A stretch of DNA of 64,000 bases from JBCBKU01 sp965267475. GTDB taxonomy: Bacteria; Pseudomonadota; Alphaproteobacteria; Rhodobacterales; Rhodobacteraceae. Positions 8,133-16,774 of the stretch are shown one piece after another (position 1 is the stretch's first letter; each line of letters starts with the position of its first letter). A program made the position numbers and the translations under genes. Location: positions 2,666,001 to 2,730,000 of the forward strand of contig OZ254079.1 of assembly GCA_965267475.1 (NCBI GenBank). The letters are read 5' to 3'. The notes below the pieces were generated by a model, which saw only the letters and a program-made list of their open reading frames with translations, made no database searches and was not told the DNA's origin.

Positions 8133-9059
8133 ATGGCACAGCAAAAAACTCTCTCACGCCGTGCATGGACGGACCTAATCTTCCTGTCCTGCCTTTGGGG
8201 CGGAACCTTCCTTGCGGTCCGAATTGCACTGGATGAGATCGGTGTCTTTACGGTCGTGGCCCACCGGGTCTTTTGGGGGGCTGTCGTGCTTTGGGCGATC
8301 GTGCTGATCCTGCGCCTGCCCCTGACCAAGGATCCGCGCCTGTGGGGCGCCTTTGCACTGATGGGTCTTTTAAACAATGTGATCCCGTTTACCTTGATCA
8401 CATGGGGACAGTTGCGTGTCGAGACCGGGTTGACCGCCATCCTGAATTCGACCACGGCGCTTTTCGGCGTGCTCGTGGCCACGGCGTTGTTTGCGGATGA
8501 ACGATTGACCTTGCGCAAAGCTGTCGGCGTTCTTCTGGGCTTTGCCGGGGTGGTGACGGCGGTCGGATATGAATCGCTTTTTGCCTTTGACCCGACATCG
8601 CTTGCCCAATGGGCGATTATCTCGGCAGGCGTGTCTTACGCCTTTGCTGGCGCATGGGGCCGGATCGGACTTGGCAAATTGCCACCCTTGGTTGCCGCGG
8701 CAGGTATGGTCACCGCCTCGGCCCTGATCATGGTGCCACTGGCCTGGATCATTGAGGGGCCGATTTCATTGGATCTTTCCGCCCGCACCTGGAGCGCCAT
8801 CGCCTATGTTGCAGGGGGCGCCACCGCGCTGGCCTATCTTCTGTACTATCGCATTCTGGCTGTGGCCGGGTCCGGCAATCTGTTGCTGGTCACGCTGACA
8901 ATCCCACCGGTCGCCATCATCCTCGGCACGATCGTTCTGGGTGAGACGCTGAACCCCAGTGCCTATATGGGCTTCGGACTACTGGCCTTGGGCCTCGTCG
9001 TCGTGGATGGGCGGTTCCTGAACGTCCTTGGAATGGACCGGCACGTTCGGCACCACTGA
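8133..9059 (+). CDS. EamA/DMT-family transporter
   Basis: A 308-residue integral membrane protein with about ten transmembrane segments in two EamA repeats. The first repeat shows C-L-W-G-G-T-F-L-A-V-R-I-A, typical of helix 1 in this family, and N-N-V-I-P-F-T-L-I-T-W-G; the second begins near residue 160. It probably exports a small metabolite across the inner membrane; the substrate is unknown. The start is ATG 8133, just after the hairpin at 8094. It is transcribed convergently with kdsB. Confidence 0.85.
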   Translation: MAQQKTLSRRAWTDLIFLSCLWGGTFLAVRIALDEIGVFTVVAHRVFWGAVVLWAIVLILRLPLTKDPRLWGAFALMGLLNNVIPFTLITWGQLRVETGLTAILNSTTALFGVLVATALFADERLTLRKAVGVLLGFAGVVTAVGYESLFAFDPTSLAQWAIISAGVSYAFAGAWGRIGLGKLPPLVAAAGMVTASALIMVPLAWIIEGPISLDLSARTWSAIAYVAGGATALAYLLYYRILAVAGSGNLLLVTLTIPPVAIILGTIVLGETLNPSAYMGFGLLALGLVVVDGRFLNVLGMDRHVRHH

Positions 9060-9087
9060 ACCTTGCAGTCTTGCGAGACCGGGTTGC

Positions 9088-9888
9088 CTAAAGCACGGCT
9101 TCGATCCGCGCGAGGTCGCTCGGGTTGTTCAATTCCCAGAAGACCCGTCCCCGGGCCTCGACCTCGACGCAAAGCATCCGCGCGCCGTTTTCGAGAAACC
9201 GAAGCTGTTCAAGCCCTTCAAGCGTTTCCAGCGGCCCTTGCGGCCAGGCCATATAGGCCTTCAGAGTCTCGGGCCGATAGGCATAGACGCCCACATGATG
9301 ATAGACCGGCGGGTCTGCCTGATCCGCCTCTGGCAGATATGGCAGCACCTCTTTTGAGAAATACATCGCCGTCTTGTCAGCGGCAAAAACAGCGGTCGTG
9401 CCGCCCACCCGGCCTGCCGCGCGATCCGCACGCAGCGCCTGATACGTCTCGGCATCGCATTTCAGAACCGGCGTCGCCGCGCCCACGTCAGGGCGGGATG
9501 TCATGGCGGCGATCAGATCTTCCAGAAACCAAGGCGGGGTCAGCGGCGCATCGCCTTGCAGGTTCAACACGATCTCAGGCGCCGCGCCCAGGTGGTCCAG
9601 CGCATCGGCGCATCGTTCGGTCCCGTTGCGGCAGGCTTCGCCCGTCATCACAACCTCGGCGCCAAAGCCCCGCGCGGCATCGGCGATCCGATCATCATCG
9701 GTGGCCACCATCACCCGGTCGACCCCTGCGACCGACATGCCCGCTTCCCAGGTACGCTGGATTAAGGATTTGGAAACGCCATCCGCGCCGGTCAGCATCG
9801 CAAGCGGCTTTCCGGGATATCGCGACGATTGATACCGCGCCGGGATCAGGATCCAGACGCTCAGAGCGTAACCCCCGCCCGAAGACAA
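9088..9888 (-). CDS. kdsB: 3-deoxy-manno-octulosonate cytidylyltransferase
   Basis: Activates Kdo with CTP to CMP-Kdo for lipopolysaccharide inner-core assembly; cytoplasmic. The nucleotidyltransferase signature I-P-A-R-Y-Q-S-S-R-Y-P-G-K-P-L-A is at the N-terminus and N-L-Q-G-D-A-P-L near residue 110; length (up to 266) fits. The start is uncertain. The longest frame opens with TTG at 9888, overlapping the upstream kdsD by 28 nt, while a CTG at 9864 sits directly beside the kdsD stop and would give the more usual short N-terminus. No ATG is available before the conserved motif, so translation is probably coupled to kdsD. Confidence 0.9.
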   Translation of the reverse strand: MSSGGGYALSVWILIPARYQSSRYPGKPLAMLTGADGVSKSLIQRTWEAGMSVAGVDRVMVATDDDRIADAARGFGAEVVMTGEACRNGTERCADALDHLGAAPEIVLNLQGDAPLTPPWFLEDLIAAMTSRPDVGAATPVLKCDAETYQALRADRAAGRVGGTTAVFAADKTAMYFSKEVLPYLPEADQADPPVYHHVGVYAYRPETLKAYMAWPQGPLETLEGLEQLRFLENGARMLCVEVEARGRVFWELNNPSDLARIEAVL

Positions 9889-10856
9889 TCATGGACGTGA
9901 AGGAACCCGGCAAAGGTGCCGTCCTCTTCCCGGACAACACAGCTTGTGATGCCGCGCCCCGTTTCGGTCATGAAGGCCAACGCCTCCGAGGCCAGCGCAT
10001 CGGCGCCGATCCAAGCCGGATCCGGCGTGGCGATATCCCCGGCCTTGGCACCCCACAGATCTTTTGCGTGGCGGCGCATATCGCCATCGGTCACGATGCC
10101 GGTCACGTTCTGACCATCCCAGATCAGCGCGACGCCCAATGCTTTCTCGGCCATCACGGCCACGGTTTCTGACATCTCGGCATCTGGGCTCACAAAGGGC
10201 AACGCATCGCCCGTATGCATCAGGTGCCGCACCGTCAGAAGCCGCGCGCCAAGCTTGCCGCCGGGGTGGTAGCGCCGGAAATCCTCGGGCATCGTGCCCA
10301 TCAGATGTGTTACGCCAACGGCCAGCGCGTCACCGATCGCAAGTGCCAGCGTCGTCGAAGTCGTCGGCGCAAGCCCGTTCGGGCAAACCTCAACCACTTT
10401 GCCGTGGGCGATTGTGACATCGGCGGCTTTGGCCAGGGTTGATGTCCGCTCCGCCGTCATCGCGATCATCGGGTTCCCATGGGTTCGGCAGTAATGGATC
10501 AGATCGCCCAGTTCCGACGTCTCGCCCGAGTTGGATAGAATCAGGACCGGGCTTTCGGGTTCGATCAAGCCCAGATCGCCATGGCTTGCTTCACCGGGGT
10601 GCAGGTAGATCGCCGATTGCCCTTCCGACCGAAAGGTCGACGCAATCTTGCCCGCCACATGGCCCGACTTGCCGATACCTGCGACGATCAGCGGCCCCCG
10701 CGCACGGTGGATCAGGCGGACGGCTGCCACCATGTCGCCATTGGCGCGTTGGGCAAAGTCCAGGATCGCATTCGCTTCATCCACCATCGCCTTGCGGCAA
10801 ATGTCGGTCAATTGCGCGTCTGTGATCTCGCTGCTCATGGTCACGGGTTTCTGCAT
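9861..10856 (-). CDS. kdsD: D-arabinose-5-phosphate isomerase (KpsF/GutQ family)
   Basis: Isomerises ribulose-5-phosphate to arabinose-5-phosphate, the first committed precursor of Kdo. The 331 residues contain an N-terminal SIS sugar-isomerase domain (V-A-G-I-G-K-S-G-H-V-A-G-K, then H-P-G-E-A-S-H-G-D-L-G and I-L-S-N-S-G-E-T-S-E) followed by two CBS domains from about residue 205 to the end. This matches the family's architecture and length. GAGAGGCGGGAT precedes ATG 10856. It overlaps kdsB, so the two Kdo steps are made from one message. Confidence 0.93.
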   Translation of the reverse strand: MQKPVTMSSEITDAQLTDICRKAMVDEANAILDFAQRANGDMVAAVRLIHRARGPLIVAGIGKSGHVAGKIASTFRSEGQSAIYLHPGEASHGDLGLIEPESPVLILSNSGETSELGDLIHYCRTHGNPMIAMTAERTSTLAKAADVTIAHGKVVEVCPNGLAPTTSTTLALAIGDALAVGVTHLMGTMPEDFRRYHPGGKLGARLLTVRHLMHTGDALPFVSPDAEMSETVAVMAEKALGVALIWDGQNVTGIVTDGDMRRHAKDLWGAKAGDIATPDPAWIGADALASEALAFMTETGRGITSCVVREEDGTFAGFLHVHDCLRAGVTL

Positions 10857-10916
10857 ATCCCGCCTCTCATTGCTGTTGGCGGGGTCTATAGCCGGTCATT
10901 GTCTCCAAAGCCAGCG

Positions 10917-11843
10917 TCAGACGCCCGCCGGGGCGCCGGTCCGCCGGCGTGCGGGGCCGAACAGCGCCGCGAGTGCCAGGATGGAACCCGAAACGGTGGC
11001 GATCATCCCCGCGGCGGAAACCGAATTGCTGGAGCCAATCCAAAGCGGACCATAGCCCGCCAAAACATAGCCAAGGATGGCCGACACCGCGGCAAAGAGC
11101 AGACTGATCCCGATCTGCCATTCCAAGCTATCGGTCATCAGCCGTGCAGCGGCAGGCGGGCAGATAAACATGGCGATCACGATGATCGAACCCACTGCGT
11201 CGAAGGCCGCGACCGCCGCTATGGCCGCCAAGATCACAAGCCCGATGCCAAGCGCGGTAACCGGGATACCCAGCGTCGCCGCATAGCCTTCGTCGAAGGT
11301 CGAGATCTTCAGGGGGCGCCAGAAGAAGGCGATCAGGGCTGAAATGACGAACAGCACGCCCGCGATCCGAAACAGCTCTGGCGGCAGACCGGCCAGCGCG
11401 GCGGGGTCGATCAAAGACCCCCAACCCGTCGCGTCAAACCAGATCAGCGATTCCAGATTGCCGAACAGCGCATGCTCCACGTCGAGATGGACGTTGGACG
11501 TATCCGATTGTTCCAGCGCCAGAACCCCTGCCGCGAACATGGCGGTGAAGACCACGCCCATTGCCGCGCCGGTTTCAATGCGGCCCAGACGCCGGATCAC
11601 CTCAATGGCTATGACCGCGAAAATCGACGCCCCGGCAGCCCCCAGCATCATGGGACCCGTGGCCACCACGCCGGTCAGAAGAAAGGCCACGACGATACCC
11701 GGCAGAACCACATGGCTGATTGCATCGCCGATCAGCGCTTGGCGGCGAAGCAGCAGGAAGTTTCCAGGCAGCGCACAAGCCATAGCCGCAAGGGTGCCGA
11801 TCACCATAGGCGGCAGGCTGAGTGCGACGAATTCTGCACCCAT
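10917..11843 (-). CDS. sitD: metal ABC transporter permease (SitD/MntD-like)
   Basis: A 308-residue inner-membrane permease of the ABC-3 family with about eight to nine hydrophobic segments. It includes the characteristic R-R-Q-A-L-I-G-D-A-I-S-H-V-V-L-P-G segment near residue 35, which couples to the ATPase. It is the last gene of the four-gene importer. Its ATG (11843) overlaps the stop codon of the other permease by one base (TGATG). Two distinct permease genes favour the Sit/Mnt (Mn or Fe) type over single-permease ZnuABC. The metal is inferred, not shown. Confidence 0.85.
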   Translation of the reverse strand: MGAEFVALSLPPMVIGTLAAMACALPGNFLLLRRQALIGDAISHVVLPGIVVAFLLTGVVATGPMMLGAAGASIFAVIAIEVIRRLGRIETGAAMGVVFTAMFAAGVLALEQSDTSNVHLDVEHALFGNLESLIWFDATGWGSLIDPAALAGLPPELFRIAGVLFVISALIAFFWRPLKISTFDEGYAATLGIPVTALGIGLVILAAIAAVAAFDAVGSIIVIAMFICPPAAARLMTDSLEWQIGISLLFAAVSAILGYVLAGYGPLWIGSSNSVSAAGMIATVSGSILALAALFGPARRRTGAPAGV

Positions 11844-13042
11844 CAGACCGGCTCCGGCGCGCCGATACGCGCATCGATCTCGGCAATCTGATCCGGGGTC
11901 AGAACATCTTCAATCGGCGTCAAGCCGTCATAGCGTTGGGCAGGACCCGCATACTCGATCAGGCCGCGCACTGTGCTCCAGCGGGTTTCGTCCCGCAAGG
12001 CGCGGGCCGCGCGGGCCTTGCCATCCTCGGTTGCGACGCCATCAGGCGTGGCCAGCCCAGCTGCGGTGAGCAGGCGCAAGGTGAGACGCTCGTAAATCGG
12101 CTGCCCGGTGGCAAGCGCCAGCAGCCCCTGCCGCAAATGCACCTGCCTTTGGAACCGGCGGTGACGCAAAACGGCGGCCAGGACCCCGCGGTCTGGCGCG
12201 ACCAGAAGCGAGATGATGAAGATCCCGAACGCGATCAGCACAATGATCGGACCGGTCGGAAGGTCGGGCACCACGGCAGAGGCCGCCGCCCCCGTGTATC
12301 CTGCGAGGGCCCCGACCACGCCCGAAATCACGACCATTTGACCGGCCCGATCCGTCCAGAACCGCGCCGTGACCGGCGGAATGATCAGAAGCGCCACGAT
12401 CAGGATTAGACCCACAACCTTCAGCCCCACGACGGTCACCGCGAGAACCAGACCCATAACCAGAAGATCGATCCGGCCCACCGGAACCCCCGTGGCGGCG
12501 GCAAATTCAGGGTCGAACGCCGCAAGAACCATATGACGCTGGAATACCAAGATGACGGCGATCACGGCCAGAGCACCAACCCCGATCAATGTGGCCTCAT
12601 CTCGAAGCATTCCGGCGGTTGAGCCCAGAAGGAATCCTTCCAAGCCCGCCTGGCGCCCGGACGGCATGGTCTGGATCAGCGTCAACAGAACGACACCAAA
12701 GCCGAAGAACACCGACAGGATCGCGCCGATGGCCGCGTCTTCTGAAAGCCGCGTCTTCGTCGTCAGCCATTGCATGGCCAAAAGCCCGAGCCAGGCCGAC
12801 AGTGCCGAGCCAATCAGAAGCCCCGGCAACCAGCGTCCGTCCCCGCCAAAGGCCACCATGACAATGAAAGCGAGACCGACGCCGGGCAGCGTCGCATGGG
12901 AAATCGCATCGGACACCAAAGCGCGCTTGCGTAAGAACAGAAAGACCCCCGCCGTTCCCGCCGCCAGACCCAACAGCGCCGCACCGATTGTCACCAGCGC
13001 GGCGTTGTAGCCGAGGCTGAGGGTCAGCGCCTCGATCAGCAT
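11843..13042 (-). CDS. sitC: metal ABC transporter permease (SitC/MntC-like) with C-terminal extension
   Basis: A 399-residue protein. The first ~290 residues are an ABC-3 permease with about nine membrane segments and the family motif R-K-R-A-L-V-S-D-A-I-S-H-A-T-L-P-G. Unlike the usual ~290-residue permease, it has about 110 further soluble residues. These begin R-Q-V-H-L-R-Q-G-L-L-A-L-A and include charged helices ending in L-T-P-D-Q-I-A-E-I-D-A-R. Similar tails in some TroC/MntC proteins resemble a DtxR/MntR-like winged helix; here that is a guess. It starts 6 nt after the ATPase gene. Confidence 0.85.
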   Translation of the reverse strand: MLIEALTLSLGYNAALVTIGAALLGLAAGTAGVFLFLRKRALVSDAISHATLPGVGLAFIVMVAFGGDGRWLPGLLIGSALSAWLGLLAMQWLTTKTRLSEDAAIGAILSVFFGFGVVLLTLIQTMPSGRQAGLEGFLLGSTAGMLRDEATLIGVGALAVIAVILVFQRHMVLAAFDPEFAAATGVPVGRIDLLVMGLVLAVTVVGLKVVGLILIVALLIIPPVTARFWTDRAGQMVVISGVVGALAGYTGAAASAVVPDLPTGPIIVLIAFGIFIISLLVAPDRGVLAAVLRHRRFQRQVHLRQGLLALATGQPIYERLTLRLLTAAGLATPDGVATEDGKARAARALRDETRWSTVRGLIEYAGPAQRYDGLTPIEDVLTPDQIAEIDARIGAPEPV

Positions 13043-13048
13043 TTGGGG

Positions 13049-13855
13049 CTACGCCGTGACCTGGGTCAGGTCCCCGAGATCCGCCGAAGACAGGCGCCCG
13101 CCATAGGTCTGTGCGAGTGTCTCGGCCGTAAAGGCTTCCGCCAGCGTGCCTTCTGCCACTTTGCGGACGTTCAGAAGCAGTGCACGGTCGAAGTATTCAG
13201 GCACGGTGGACAGGTCATGATGGACCGCCACAACCGTCTTCCCGGCGTCGCGCAAGTCTTTAAGAAGCGCAATGATCGCGGCTTCGGTCGCCGCATCGAC
13301 CCCTGCGAAGGGTTCGTCCAACAAGGTCAGGTCGGCCTCTTGCGCCAGAGCGCGCGCCAAAAAAACGCGCTGTTGCTGGCCGCCCGACAGTTGCCCGATC
13401 TGACGATCCGCGAAGCCGTCCATACCAACGCGGGCAAGGCAGTCCATCGCGCGGGCCCGGTCGGCCCGGCGCACCCGGCCCAGAAGACCCAAACGACGAT
13501 ACATGCCCATCAGCACCACATCGATGGCTCGGGTCGGAAAATCCCAATCCACGCTGGCGCGCTGAGGCACATAGGCGATCCTGTGGCGCGCGGCGGCAAC
13601 AGGCATTCCGAAGGCCGTCACCTGCCCGGCCAATGCGGGCTGAATTCCCAAAGCCGCCTTCAGAAGCGTCGACTTGCCCGCCCCGTTTGGACCGATGATG
13701 GCCGTCATGGATCCTTCGGGAAAAGCTGCATCGACCGAAAAGACCGCCGGTTTCTCGCCATAGCTGACCGTCAATCCGCGCACTGCCAATGGATGATCCG
13801 CAGGGGTTTCTGCGATCCGGTCGCCGTGATCTGTGATCAGCTCAAGGGGGCTCAT
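13049..13855 (-). CDS. sitB: metal ABC transporter ATP-binding protein (SitB/MntB-like)
   Basis: A 268-residue ABC ATPase that powers the importer at the cytoplasmic face. Motifs in order: Walker A I-G-P-N-G-A-G-K-S-T near residue 55, Q-loop Y-V-P-Q-R, signature L-S-G-G-Q-Q-Q-R, Walker B L-T-L-L-D-E-P-F-A-G-V-D, and switch His in V-A-V-H-H-D-L. The start is ATG 13855, with GAGGAG 6 nt upstream. It lies 10 nt after the binding-protein gene and 6 nt before the first permease. Confidence 0.93.
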   Translation of the reverse strand: MSPLELITDHGDRIAETPADHPLAVRGLTVSYGEKPAVFSVDAAFPEGSMTAIIGPNGAGKSTLLKAALGIQPALAGQVTAFGMPVAAARHRIAYVPQRASVDWDFPTRAIDVVLMGMYRRLGLLGRVRRADRARAMDCLARVGMDGFADRQIGQLSGGQQQRVFLARALAQEADLTLLDEPFAGVDAATEAAIIALLKDLRDAGKTVVAVHHDLSTVPEYFDRALLLNVRKVAEGTLAEAFTAETLAQTYGGRLSSADLGDLTQVTA

Positions 13856-13865
13856 GCGCGTCTCC

Positions 13866-14822
13866 TCAATACCCGGCCGACAACTGACCGGTCATGCCCC
13901 GCGCCGGCACTGTGCCGCCAAGTGCAGCGGCGATGGTCGTCGCGTTGTGGTCGATCATGCCGATATACGTGCCTTCATAGGTTCCGGCGGGCCCCATGGC
14001 GTCTGAGAACAGCTCTCCCCCGACCGAGACGCTGTGCCCTTGGGCGGCAGCCCCCTCGATCAGGGCGCGAATGTTCCGGTCCGAGACCGAGCTTTCGACG
14101 AAGACTGCTCTGATCTCTCTTTCCACAAGGATATCAACGAGTTCCTGGATTCTGTTCAACCCAGCCTCGCTTTCAGTCGAAATGCCCTGGATACCCAGAA
14201 CGTCGAACCCGAACGCCTCGCCGAAATAGCTGAACGCATCATGGGCCGTGACCAGAACGCGGGACGGTTCCGACACGGTTGCGACGACGCGATCGACATA
14301 GGCGCCGAGTGCGCGCACGTCCTCAAGATGGGCGGCGGCATTTGCGGCATAGATCGCTGCCCCTTCGGGATCGGCTTCGGTCAAGGCGACCTGAGCGGCC
14401 ATCACGACGCCTTCCCAAAGCGCGGGATCCATCCAGACATGGGGGTCAAAGGCGTCGGCATAGTCCGCGCTCGCGATCAGCTTGCTTTGGTCAAGCGTAT
14501 CGGCCAACGCCACAACCGGTTTCCGTTCCGCGAGGTCACCAAAGAAATCTTCCATCTGTGCTTCCAGGAACAACCCGTGCCACAACACCAGATCGGCACG
14601 CGTCATGGCGACGATATCGGTCCTTGTCTGGCGATATGCATGCGGGTCAACGCCCGGCCCCATCAAGGCCCGAACTTCGACCCGGTCGCCACCCACCTGG
14701 CGCGCGACATCTGCAATCATCCCAGTCGTGGCCACAACAGTCAGTTTGGCATCTTGCGCTACAGCGGACAGCGCCACAAAGATCATACCAACTGCTAGAA
14801 AAGTTCGCCTTATCAAACGCAT
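13866..14822 (-). CDS. sitA: metal ABC transporter substrate-binding protein (SitA/TroA-like)
   Basis: A 318-residue periplasmic cluster A-I binding protein that captures Mn2+ or Zn2+ for the importer. ATG 14822 gives a clean signal peptide (M-R-L-I-R-R-T-F-L-A-V-G, cleavage after A-V-A-Q). Candidate ligands are His61 (in V-D-P-H-A-Y), His128 (D-P-H-V-W-M-D-P), His194 (A-H-D-A-F-S-Y-F) and Asp291 (I-D-H-N-A-T-T), the His-His-His-Asp pattern of TroA-type proteins. There is no long His-rich loop as in ZnuA, which fits a Mn-type protein. First gene of the operon. Confidence 0.88.
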   Translation of the reverse strand: MRLIRRTFLAVGMIFVALSAVAQDAKLTVVATTGMIADVARQVGGDRVEVRALMGPGVDPHAYRQTRTDIVAMTRADLVLWHGLFLEAQMEDFFGDLAERKPVVALADTLDQSKLIASADYADAFDPHVWMDPALWEGVVMAAQVALTEADPEGAAIYAANAAAHLEDVRALGAYVDRVVATVSEPSRVLVTAHDAFSYFGEAFGFDVLGIQGISTESEAGLNRIQELVDILVEREIRAVFVESSVSDRNIRALIEGAAAQGHSVSVGGELFSDAMGPAGTYEGTYIGMIDHNATTIAAALGGTVPARGMTGQLSAGY

Positions 14823-14862
14823 GCCGCTTGAAGCCCATCTATGGTGAACACCTTCATAAGAA

Positions 14863-14914
14863 TGAATATGCAATTCGTTCGCAAAAAGTCAATGCAGTTG
14901 CGACTTATTCGCAA
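14863..14914 (-). promoter_or_regulatory. sitABCD promoter with two repeated operators
   Basis: On the minus strand, a -35 TTGACT (14892-14887) and a -10 TATTCA (14868-14863) are separated by 18 bp. Two copies of one inverted repeat, WTGCRA-N5-TCGCAA as read on the plus strand, lie at 14868-14884 (ATGCAA/TCGCAA, filling the spacer) and 14898-14914 (perfect TTGCGA/TCGCAA, just upstream of -35). They are exactly 30 bp apart. This resembles repression by a Fur-family Mn sensor such as Mur; the regulator itself is not in the window. Confidence 0.7.
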
Positions 14915-14920
14915 GAAAAC

Positions 14921-16774
14921 CTAACGACCTTTAGCCGCCATAACTACCGCGATCTCTTGCAGCGCATGGGCCAATCCAGATGTCCCGACAGGCAATCGAC
15001 GTCGCCAGTTCGGGTATTCGTCGGTGGTGCCTGGCAAGTTGGATTGCTCTTGAAGGCCCAGTGCGTCCTCGATCTGGACTGCAACCAGACGTGACGCGGT
15101 GCGCGCCAGCATCCCGTGCATCGCAACAGCATCCGAACCGCCGGCAACGCCGTCCAAGGCCCCCACCGTCGCGCGACGCTCGCCCCGCGCCCATTCGGCG
15201 GCATCCCAATCCATAGCCCCAAGACTTTCGCGCAGACCGATATCCGCGCCGGCGCGCCACCCGGCATAGGTCGGCAGATCATGGGTTCCGAAACTGGCCA
15301 TGGCCTGCTCGGTATAGTCCTCGGGTCGCCGCGCCCCATCGGGGCCCGCCTCGAACATGGCCACCCGGCAGCCAAGGATTCCGGACGCCGCCAGATCCGT
15401 CTGAAGCCCGTCGGGGATATTCCCAAGATCTTCGCCGACGATGGCCCCGCCTGCCCGCGCAGCCTCGATCCGCGCAACGGCCAGCATCGCATCCTTGGGC
15501 ATTGTCACATAGGCGCCGGGCCCGCCCGTCATCGGCACCCAGAACGCACGGTCAAAGCCCAAAATGTGGTCGATCCGAAGAAGACGCGCGAATTGAAACT
15601 GCTTGCGCAATGTCAGTGCCAGACGCTGAAATCCGTCCGCGATCAGCGCATGGGGATCCATCGGCGCCAGCATCCACATTTGCCCGTTTTCCGAGAACGC
15701 ATCGGGCGGCGCGCCCAGCGAGACGCCCTGTGCGAAGCCCGCCCTGTCTTCCCAGGTCTCGGCGCCAAAAGGATGGGTCCCGACAGCCAGATCGAGGTAA
15801 AGGCCATGGGCCATCCCCGCATCTTGCGCTGTACGCGCCGCCGCACCCAACTCGGTCTCGGCCAGGTACTGAAGCCAGGCATGAAACGTCACCCGGTCCG
15901 CCCTCGCCTCGGCGAAGGCCGCGACCTCGCCGCTCGACGGATCCTTCAGCGCTTCGGGCCAGCTATCCCAATAGGGACCATGACGTTCCGAGATCGCCTG
16001 ATGGGTCGCAAACCGCGTCAGGGCCTTTCCCTCGCGCGTGCGGAACGCAAAAAACCCTTTGTCGACGCCTTGGGCGAAGCGGTCTTCAAGGTGCGCCCAA
16101 AGCGCCGCCTCGGCCGCGGAATAGTCTATCAGGTCGCCGCCTTGCGTTTCGCCCGACCCGCTCAGGTGGCGCGTGGCCAATCGGCGCCGATGGGTCGGCG
16201 TGTAGGGGCTAATGGCCTTCGGATCGCCGGGAAACCCGGCATGGATGGGATTGATGCCCAGGAACCCCGCGCCCGCGGATGCAATTGCCGTGGCAGCCGC
16301 CGCCAGATCAGCATAGGTGCCGATCCCTGATTGCAGATCGGTCCACAAACCATAAAGCGGCAGCGTCACGCCCCATCCGCGGGCAGGCAGGTCGAGCGTC
16401 GATGGCGCCGACAGCAGCGTGACCACCTGATCGGCCAGTTCAAGCCGGTGGATCCCCAGCGGCAGCTCCGCAACCGGCCCTCGTCCCTCTCGATGCGTTC
16501 CGTCTTCTGCCTGCAACACCCAGTCGACGCCGTCCGGGATCGCAAACTCCGCGCCCGGGGGGGCGATCATGTAAGGCGGAACCGTCCGGGCGGCGTGTGT
16601 TGCATCAAGCTGGGCCAACCCGTCCTGGACTGCGGCGTCACTGGTCGCATCCCAGCCCATGGCACCCAACACGGCCTGAAGCGTTTCTTCCGGCGCTTCC
16701 CGATGCTGTCCAGTCACATCCTGATAGGTCAGTTGCACACCAAGGCGCGACGCAAGAGATTGAAGCGGGGTCAC
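14921..16774 (-). CDS. malQ: 4-alpha-glucanotransferase (amylomaltase, GH77)
   Basis: Transfers alpha-1,4-glucan segments between maltodextrins in glycogen/maltodextrin metabolism; cytoplasmic. The 617 residues hold the GH77 catalytic motifs: L-L-R-I-D-H-I-L-G-F (nucleophile Asp), G-E-D-L-G-N-I-P (acid/base Glu) and G-T-H-D-L-P-T (third carboxylate), plus G-P-Y-W-D-S-W-P. The start is GTG 16774, whose TG lies inside the TGA stop of the upstream STAND NTPase gene (4-nt overlap), implying coupled translation. No other maltodextrin or glycogen genes are adjacent, which makes the pairing odd. Confidence 0.92.
   Translation of the reverse strand: MTPLQSLASRLGVQLTYQDVTGQHREAPEETLQAVLGAMGWDATSDAAVQDGLAQLDATHAARTVPPYMIAPPGAEFAIPDGVDWVLQAEDGTHREGRGPVAELPLGIHRLELADQVVTLLSAPSTLDLPARGWGVTLPLYGLWTDLQSGIGTYADLAAAATAIASAGAGFLGINPIHAGFPGDPKAISPYTPTHRRRLATRHLSGSGETQGGDLIDYSAAEAALWAHLEDRFAQGVDKGFFAFRTREGKALTRFATHQAISERHGPYWDSWPEALKDPSSGEVAAFAEARADRVTFHAWLQYLAETELGAAARTAQDAGMAHGLYLDLAVGTHPFGAETWEDRAGFAQGVSLGAPPDAFSENGQMWMLAPMDPHALIADGFQRLALTLRKQFQFARLLRIDHILGFDRAFWVPMTGGPGAYVTMPKDAMLAVARIEAARAGGAIVGEDLGNIPDGLQTDLAASGILGCRVAMFEAGPDGARRPEDYTEQAMASFGTHDLPTYAGWRAGADIGLRESLGAMDWDAAEWARGERRATVGALDGVAGGSDAVAMHGMLARTASRLVAVQIEDALGLQEQSNLPGTTDEYPNWRRRLPVGTSGLAHALQEIAVVMAAKGR

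Noticed and set aside
15116..16330. 404-codon plus-strand frame opposite malQ
   Set aside because: Complementary shadow of malQ, which carries all GH77 catalytic motifs.
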